Shown: one piece after another, positions 13,951 through 18,828 of the stretch
Layout of the letters: the number at the start of each line of letters is the position of its first letter
Position numbering within the stretch: the stretch's first letter is position 1
Assembly (NCBI GenBank): GCA_947589405.1
Contig: CANQBT010000030.1
Span: 1-18,828 of the forward strand
DNA length: 18,828 nt
Direction: 5' to 3'
From: an uncultured Clostridia bacterium
Lineage (GTDB): Bacteria; Bacillota; Clostridia; Lachnospirales; CAG-274
Translations under genes and position numbers: made by a program
The notes under the pieces: generated by a model
Databases searched by the model: none
Told to the model about the DNA's origin: nothing
What the model saw: only the letters and a program-made list of their open reading frames with translations

Positions 13951-14035
13951 TTAGAACGACCCTTCCACCGCAAGCGGTCCCCCTCCCCTCCGACGCCCTA
14001 TGGGCTAGGGGAGGCGGAAGGTGGGGAGGCGAAAA
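13951..14035 (+). repeat. Foldable interspersed repeat, element R5
   Basis: CCTTCC (13961-13966) and GGAAGG (14016-14021) form an outer stem. Inside are ACCGC-AA-GCGGT (13967-13978) and CCTCCCCT/AGGGGAGG (13982-13989 with 14007-14014) around GCCCTATGGGC. Flanks and core match R7; the first hairpin differs. Confidence 0.75.
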
Positions 14036-14128
14036 AACGCCTTAGGATTAGGTTTCTTAAATGCTTTATAATGCTGAAAAAATTAGTATTTATAACTAAC
14101 TAAAAAACTATAGGGAACATCTAACTAG

Positions 14129-14210
14129 GCTCCCCTTCGTAAGGGGAGCTGTCAGCCCAACCAAGAATTACAAGTCATGAACGGATTTGCATGGGCTGAC
14201 TGAGAGGTCG
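14129..14210 (+). repeat. Foldable interspersed repeat, element R6
   Basis: GCTCCCCTT-CGT-AAGGGGAGC (14129-14149) is followed by GTCAGCCCA (14151-14159) paired with TGGGCTGAC (14192-14200) around a 32-base loop, then TGAGAGGTCG. It resembles REP-like elements common in gut Clostridia (from memory, not searched). Confidence 0.7.
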
Positions 14211-14261
14211 AACATGCTTATATATAAAATTTTTTGTTTATGCTAGTATTATCATTTTTGC

Positions 14262-14350
14262 TTTAGAACGACCCTTCCACCATTTCAAACAACTGTTTGA
14301 AACGGTCCCCCTCCCCTCCGACGCCCTATGGGCTAGGGGAGGCTAGAAAG
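14262..14350 (+). repeat. Foldable interspersed repeat, element R7
   Basis: The same frame as R5 (TTTAGAACGACCCTTCCACC to AGGGGAGGC), but the first hairpin is a 13-bp stem with TTTCAAACA/TGTTTGAAA (14279-14306) and one mismatch. That hairpin tip is shared with R3, which lies about 10 kb away in reverse orientation. Confidence 0.75.
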
Positions 14351-14368
14351 AGGAGGAGAAGGGGAAGT

Positions 14369-14430
14369 GGCAGCCCAACCATTTCGTTGAATTGAGATTA
14401 CACTTGCGTTGGGCTGCCGATAGGGTCGAT
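14369..14430 (+). repeat. Foldable interspersed repeat, element R8
   Basis: GGCAGCCCAAC (14369-14379) pairs perfectly with GTTGGGCTGCC (14408-14418) around a 28-base loop, followed by GATAGGGTCGA. It corresponds to R6 in the second composite unit, but the loop sequence is different. Confidence 0.7.
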
Positions 14431-14515
14431 ACTCATATAAACCAAAATTTACCGTGACAGCCTCCTAATTATAAAGGCTTTATATCATCGATCGATTTTT
14501 ATTCCATCGCTCATT

Positions 14516-14575
14516 CCGCCCAATGCATATGCAATGTTATCAGAAAGAAGTGATTGGGCAGACACCTTCCATTGC
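14516..14575 (+). repeat. Foldable interspersed repeat, element R9 (truncated)
   Basis: GCCCAAT (14518-14524) pairs with ATTGGGC (14553-14559), followed by AGACACCTTCC. The first 54 bases match R4 with about eight differences in the same orientation. The right half of the element is missing or too diverged to see. Confidence 0.65.
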
Positions 14576-14596
14576 AAATCAGCTCTGTCAACGCCC

Positions 14597-17500
14597 TCAT
14601 GTAATTTGTTTTATAAAATCTCCGAGTTCAGAAAGTATATTTTTTTCCTCTGAAACAGTATAGGTGACATAAGCTTCTCCTCCGCTTGCGGTAAAGAGTA
14701 TTCTGCCTCTGCTGCCTGCGGCTGCCTTCATGAGAGCTTCTGTATTTACGCAGGCATCGGGCTTGAAGTATATAAGTATCTTGTTGCCTTTCTGCACAAT
14801 ATTGACTGCGCCTATATTGTGGGCAAGAGCCTTTATAAGAGCTATGTCCAAAAGGTTTGAAACAGGCTTTGGCATAGTGCCGAAGCGATCCTCCAATTCC
14901 TCCTGTACGTCATAGAAATCCCCTTGATTTGTTATAAGAGATATTTTTTTGTACATTTCAAGCTTTTGCTCTTCGTTTTGTATATAGGTGTTTGGAATAA
15001 AAGCATTGAGCTTAATATCTATAGCTGTTTCAAAGCCCTCTTCAATATCCATTCCCTTCAACTCCATAACAGCTTCATTCAGAAGCTTGCAGTAAAGCTC
15101 ATAGCCTATGCTGTCCATATGGCCATGCTGTTCTGCGCCTAATAGATTCCCGGCACCTCTTATTTCCAGATCCTTCATGGCAACTCTGAAGCCTGAGCCG
15201 AATTCCGTAAATTCCTTTATAGTCTGGAGTCTTTTTTCAGCGTCCTGCTGAAGCACCTTGTCCTTTGAATACATAAGATATGCAAAGCTTGTTCTGTTGG
15301 AACGGCCTACACGTCCTCTCAGCTGATAAAGCTGACTTAAACCCATTTTATCGGCATTTGAAATTATAATGGTATTTACATTTGGTATATCAAGACCTGT
15401 TTCGATGATCGTGGTACAGACAAGCACATCTATATTTCCCTCTGTAAATTCCATCATTATATCCTCAAGCTCTCTTTTGCTCATCTGACCGTGTGCAAAG
15501 GCAAAGCGTGCTTCCGGCACAAGCTCCTGAAGATCTCTTGTGATCTTTGATATATTGTCAACTCTGTTGTAGAGAAAATATACCTGACCGTTTCTTGCAA
15601 GCTCTCTGTGTATCGCATCTCTTACGGATTCGGGATCGTATTCCATTACATAAGTCTGTATGGGAAGCCTGTCGTGAGGAGGCTCCTCCAGTATGCTCAT
15701 ATCCCTTATTCCCGTCATGCTCATATGAAGGGTCCTGGGTATAGGTGTAGCAGTCAGAGTAAGCACATTTACATTTTTTCTCAATTCCTTGAGCTTTTCC
15801 TTATGGGAAACACCAAAACGCTGCTCTTCATCTACTATAACAAGGCCCAGATCCTTAAAGCCCACGTCTTTGCTGAGTATTCTGTGAGTACCTATTACAA
15901 TGTCAACGCTGCCTTTTTTCAATTCCTCTACAATTTTTTTCTGTTCGGCTGTATTTATGAAACGAGAAAGCATTTTTACATTAATGGGATATGGCTCCAT
16001 TCTGTCCTTGAAATTTATATAATGCTGTCTTGCAAGTATTGTAGTCGGCACAAGGTAAGCCACCTGCTTCCCTTCCTGTACTGTTTTGAATGCGGCTCTT
16101 ATGGCGATCTCTGTTTTTCCGAAGCCTACATCGCCGCATATAAGTCTGTCCATGACTTTTCCCGATTCCATATCGGCTTTCACATCTTCTATGGCGTTGA
16201 GCTGGTCCTCTGTTTCTTCATATTCAAAATCCTCTTCAAATTCCCTTTGCCATAATGTGTCGGGGGAATATTTATATCCCTTTGCCTCCCGGCGCTGAGC
16301 ATAGAGTGATACAAGGTCCTTAGCGGCTATATAGGCAGCCTGCTTGGCCTTAGCCTTAGCCTTTTCCCAGCTTGTTCCACCAAGTCTGTTAAGCTTGGGT
16401 CTGGCATTCTCTCCGCCTATATACTTCTGTACCATGTCCATCTGATTTATTGCAACATAGAGCACATCTTCCTTTGCATAGCCTATCTTGAGATAATCTC
16501 TGCTTACGCCGTCTGTAAGTATCTGCTCGATACCTCTGTAAATACCTACGCCATGATTTTCGTGTACAACATAGTCGCCGATCTTAAGATCGGATATATT
16601 CTGTATAGGAGTACCGTCGCTTCTTTTCTTGCGTCTGCTGTGTTTTTTCTTTTCCTCACCAAGCACATCGTTTTCTGTTATAACTGCAAATTTATCTTTT
16701 ACATATTCAAAGCCCTTGCTGAGAGAACCTCTTGTTATGCAGACGATACCGGGCTGAAGCTGTGCTTCTCCCGGAGCTTCGGCATATACTGCCTTTATTT
16801 CTCTTTCGTTAAGCTCTTTAAGCATTCTTTCGCATCTGACGTGACCGCCGGCAAGAAACAGTATCCTATAACCCTTGCTGCACATATAGCCTATATCCTC
16901 AGCCATCATGTTAAAATTATTCTTAACAATGGCGGAGGATCTTACATTAAAGCTTACAAGCGCCTTTGGGCTGTAGTCCTTAAGCGTATGGGTAAGGGAG
17001 GACATAAGCACGGTTTGTCTTGAGTCAAGAGCTGATATTATATCCTCATAGCCGAATATCATATTTATCTGTGACGGCAGCATATATCCCTTGTCAATAC
17101 GTCCTTCTATGCTTTCTGTAAATTCATTCATCACAAAGTTGCTGTGATCTCTTATCCTGGAAGGCTCGTCGATATATACGGTCACATTTTTAAAGTAATC
17201 CAGAAGTGTAACTGTGTTGTCGTAGAAATACTGTATATATTTTTCTACGCCCGAAAAGCTTTTCTCCTCCTTTAGCCTTTCTATGACCTCGTTTATGGTC
17301 AGCTTTATTTTATCGGGAGGGTTTTTATATTCCGAAAGCTCCTTTTCTATATTTTTTATAGCTCTGTCAATATCCTCTTCTTTGTATACAAGCTCACGCA
17401 TAGGGTATATTGTAAGCTCCTTTGTATTCTCAACAGACCTTTGCGAAAGGGTATCCAATATCCTTACGGAATCCACCTCATCGTCCCACAGCTCTATTCT

Positions 17501-18073
17501 TATGGCATTGGAGCTTACGGAAGGATATATGTCAAATATACCGCCTCTGAGAGCAAACTGTCCCTGACCCTCTACCATATCGCAGCGCTCATAGCCCATA
17601 AGCACAAGACGTCTGCAAAGCTCTTGAATATCTATTCTGTCGCCGACCTTTATTTTAATTATAAAGCTTTTGAATACGTCCTTTGGCACCAGTCTGTCAA
17701 AAAGTGCTTCGGCAGAAAGAACTACGGCTATTTTTTTGCCGTTGATAATTTCGGATATGATACCGAAGCGTTCCTTTATAATATCAAGGCTCTTAACGTC
17801 AGCCCAGTAAAATATGGTATCCTTTGAGGGATAAAGCCTTACCTTGTCCTTTAAAAAGAATTTAAGATCCTTATATATTTCCTTTGCCTTAAGCTCTGAA
17901 TTGGTTATTATGAGAGATGAACCGTCAAGACCTTCCGAAAGAGCGGAAATAATATGGCACTTCTGTGCGTCAACAACGCCTGTAGCAAGTACAGGCGTAA
18001 TATTTCCCTCAACAGCTGATTTAAGCTGACTGAATTCTTTGTTTTTATTTATAAATTCATAAAATATATTCAT
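14597..18073 (-). CDS. mfd: Transcription-repair coupling factor
   Basis: A 1158-residue DNA translocase that removes RNA polymerase stalled at lesions and recruits UvrA. In order: UvrB-like N-terminal domains about 1-350 (EGQGQFALRGGIFDIYP near 168-184); a linker; the polymerase-interacting CarD/RID domain about 495-555 (IGDYVVHENHGVGIYRG); the helicase core with Walker A GDVGFGKTE (647-655), DEEQRFG (748-754), TATPIPRTL (774-782), TTIIETGLDIP (887-897) and QLRGRVGRS (917-925); and the C-terminal regulatory domain about 1015-1158. Length is normal and all motifs are intact. Its ATG lies one base after the stop of the transporter gene with only a weak ribosome binding site, so translation is probably coupled. 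No terminator is obvious downstream. Confidence 0.97.
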   Translation of the reverse strand: MNIFYEFINKNKEFSQLKSAVEGNITPVLATGVVDAQKCHIISALSEGLDGSSLIITNSELKAKEIYKDLKFFLKDKVRLYPSKDTIFYWADVKSLDIIKERFGIISEIINGKKIAVVLSAEALFDRLVPKDVFKSFIIKIKVGDRIDIQELCRRLVLMGYERCDMVEGQGQFALRGGIFDIYPSVSSNAIRIELWDDEVDSVRILDTLSQRSVENTKELTIYPMRELVYKEEDIDRAIKNIEKELSEYKNPPDKIKLTINEVIERLKEEKSFSGVEKYIQYFYDNTVTLLDYFKNVTVYIDEPSRIRDHSNFVMNEFTESIEGRIDKGYMLPSQINMIFGYEDIISALDSRQTVLMSSLTHTLKDYSPKALVSFNVRSSAIVKNNFNMMAEDIGYMCSKGYRILFLAGGHVRCERMLKELNEREIKAVYAEAPGEAQLQPGIVCITRGSLSKGFEYVKDKFAVITENDVLGEEKKKHSRRKKRSDGTPIQNISDLKIGDYVVHENHGVGIYRGIEQILTDGVSRDYLKIGYAKEDVLYVAINQMDMVQKYIGGENARPKLNRLGGTSWEKAKAKAKQAAYIAAKDLVSLYAQRREAKGYKYSPDTLWQREFEEDFEYEETEDQLNAIEDVKADMESGKVMDRLICGDVGFGKTEIAIRAAFKTVQEGKQVAYLVPTTILARQHYINFKDRMEPYPINVKMLSRFINTAEQKKIVEELKKGSVDIVIGTHRILSKDVGFKDLGLVIVDEEQRFGVSHKEKLKELRKNVNVLTLTATPIPRTLHMSMTGIRDMSILEEPPHDRLPIQTYVMEYDPESVRDAIHRELARNGQVYFLYNRVDNISKITRDLQELVPEARFAFAHGQMSKRELEDIMMEFTEGNIDVLVCTTIIETGLDIPNVNTIIISNADKMGLSQLYQLRGRVGRSNRTSFAYLMYSKDKVLQQDAEKRLQTIKEFTEFGSGFRVAMKDLEIRGAGNLLGAEQHGHMDSIGYELYCKLLNEAVMELKGMDIEEGFETAIDIKLNAFIPNTYIQNEEQKLEMYKKISLITNQGDFYDVQEELEDRFGTMPKPVSNLLDIALIKALAHNIGAVNIVQKGNKILIYFKPDACVNTEALMKAAAGSRGRILFTASGGEAYVTYTVSEEKNILSELGDFIKQIT

Positions 18074-18074
18074 A

Positions 18075-18828
18075 TCATACGCCGTCTTTCTGAGTTTTTA
18101 TGCTGCTGAATATAAAAATAAAAAGTGAAAGCCATACCAATAAAAACGTGATCATATCCGTTAAAGACAGACTTTCGTTATACAATATCACTCCTACAAG
18201 GAATTGAAGGGTGGGATTTATGTACATAAGTATTCCCGATAGCGACATGGGAATATTTTTGATCCCTGCGGAAAAGAAAAGAAGGGGGATCGATGTTACG
18301 ACTCCGGACAAGGGAAGAAGCATATACTCTGCGCCTTTGAAGGTACCGCAAGCGCCTATTCCCTTTATTTCAAATATTACTATGGCTGCAAGAGCAAAGG
18401 GAGCGATAGCAAGAGTTTCAATAAAGTTAGAGCCCTCGCTGCTCATGCTCACCTTCTTCTTAAATGCAGAATACAGCGAAAAGGAACCGCCTATTATAAG
18501 GGCAAGAAAAGGAAATGTCCTTTCACTTAATATAGGTATTATTATTCCCGCTAAGGCTATGAAAACAGACAGCCATTGCAGACGTGTAAGCTTTTCTTTA
18601 TACAGAAAAAAGCCCAGTATAACACTTATAATGGGATTGATAAAATAAGCAAGGCTTGCGTCAAGCACGTGTTCCGAATTAACAGCCCATATGTATGACC
18701 CCCAGTTTACAGTAAGAAAAATACCGCACATTGCAAGATATGCAAAAAGCCCTTTGTTTTTCAAAGCTTTTATTATTGCAGGCACTTCCCTTTTGAAAAG
18801 AAGTATTGCAAAGCAGAATACAAGAGCC
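18075..18828 (-). CDS. RarD/EamA-type membrane transporter (partial)
   Basis: A polytopic membrane protein of the drug/metabolite transporter superfamily. The window edge removes the N-terminus: the frame stays open to 18828, so the GTG at 18785 is internal. About 250 residues and seven or eight spans are visible. VNWGSYIWAVN, ASLAYFINPIISVILGF and YKEKLTRLQWLSV are typical of RarD-like members, and a second EamA repeat contains SGILMYINPTLQFLVG. The substrate is unknown; the family name chloramphenicol-sensitive protein does not establish drug transport. It is upstream of mfd with a one-base gap, and the two may form an operon. Confidence 0.88.
   Translation of the reverse strand, partial: ALVFCFAILLFKREVPAIIKALKNKGLFAYLAMCGIFLTVNWGSYIWAVNSEHVLDASLAYFINPIISVILGFFLYKEKLTRLQWLSVFIALAGIIIPILSERTFPFLALIIGGSFSLYSAFKKKVSMSSEGSNFIETLAIAPFALAAIVIFEIKGIGACGTFKGAEYMLLPLSGVVTSIPLLFFSAGIKNIPMSLSGILMYINPTLQFLVGVILYNESLSLTDMITFLLVWLSLFIFIFSSIKTQKDGV

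Larger units (their letters stand above)
13915..14450 (+). repeat. Tandem duplication of a composite repeat unit
   Basis: Unit A (13915-14230) and unit A' (14231 to about 14450) both begin TTTTTGTTTA, continue through TAGTATTAT and CTTTAGAACGACCC, then hold a two-hairpin element with the same CTCCCCTCCGACGCCC core and end in a second element with GCAGCCCAACC or TCAGCCCAACC. The spacing is 316 bases. The copies differ mainly in hairpin tips and loops and in a stretch present only in A (about 14030-14150). Confidence 0.65.
13796..14596. other. Gene-free convergent region rich in repeats (about 0.8 kb)
   Basis: Between the convergent tyrS operon and mfd lie the terminator at 13848-13900, two copies of a composite repeat (13915-14230 and 14231-14450) and element R9 (14516-14575). 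No protein gene is supported: the short frame 13888-14103 runs through terminator and repeat DNA. No clear terminator for mfd is seen. Confidence 0.7.

Noticed and set aside
13888..14103. A 71-residue frame after the tyrS operon
   Set aside because: It begins in the terminator stem, runs through repeat R5 and lacks a ribosome binding site.
14720..17900. Several plus-strand frames opposite mfd
   Set aside because: All are antisense to an intact, highly conserved gene and none has a convincing start.
1..18828. A phage-defence island or mobile element cargo
   Set aside because: No nuclease, toxin-antitoxin pair, integrase or transposase is visible, and the housekeeping genes tyrS and mfd indicate a core chromosomal setting.

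Overview
The window looks like a chromosomal segment of a low-GC, Gram-positive gut Clostridia member. The support is AGGAGG-type ribosome binding sites, several near-consensus sigma-A promoters, a tyrosine T-box leader, a BlaI/M56 module, a dockerin-bearing pectate lyase with FIVAR and BspA-type LRR regions, and a copper-amine-oxidase-N-type secreted protein. A Ruminococcus- or Monoglobus-like pectin degrader is a plausible but unproven host. Both ends cut through genes.

Layout: (1) Positions 1-3502, minus strand: a BlaI-type repressor followed by at least three tandem M56 (BlaR1-like) membrane metalloprotease genes, the last cut by the window edge. All read from one consensus promoter at 3581-3609. 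(2) 3503-4528: a gene-free divergent region holding back-to-back promoters in a palindrome, four foldable repeat elements and the promoter and leader of the next gene. (3) 4529-7996, plus strand: a large secreted multidomain pectate lyase. (4) 8145-9240, minus strand, convergent through a bidirectional terminator: an alpha/beta hydrolase preceded by an overlapping 49-residue small gene. (5) 9241-9686: no protein gene; a promoter, a T-box-like leader start, a strong terminator hairpin and a 150-bp inverted-repeat element, together a possible orphan RNA. (6) 9687-10577, minus strand: a triple zinc-ribbon, single-pass membrane protein with a SPOR-like end. (7) 10784-13900, plus strand: tyrosine T-box, tyrS, a YbaK-type tRNA deacylase and a secreted protein, closed by a terminator. 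(8) 13796-14596: a repeat-rich convergent gap with a tandemly duplicated composite of about 316 bp. (9) 14597-18828, minus strand: mfd and a partial RarD/EamA transporter gene.

How the genes may work together: the BlaI/M56 block looks like a signal-responsive proteolytic switch. It has no penicillin-binding sensor domain and no beta-lactamase beside it, so its signal is unknown. The tyrS operon couples tyrosine starvation sensing to tyrosyl-tRNA synthesis and probably to proofreading. The pectate lyase is a secreted pectinase probably displayed through a cohesin partner encoded elsewhere. mfd and the transporter are ordinary housekeeping neighbours.

I see no phage, transposase, CRISPR array, rRNA or tRNA gene, and no clear defence system. 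The most unusual features are the mosaic M56 array, the tip-swapping repeat family and the orphan T-box-like leader.
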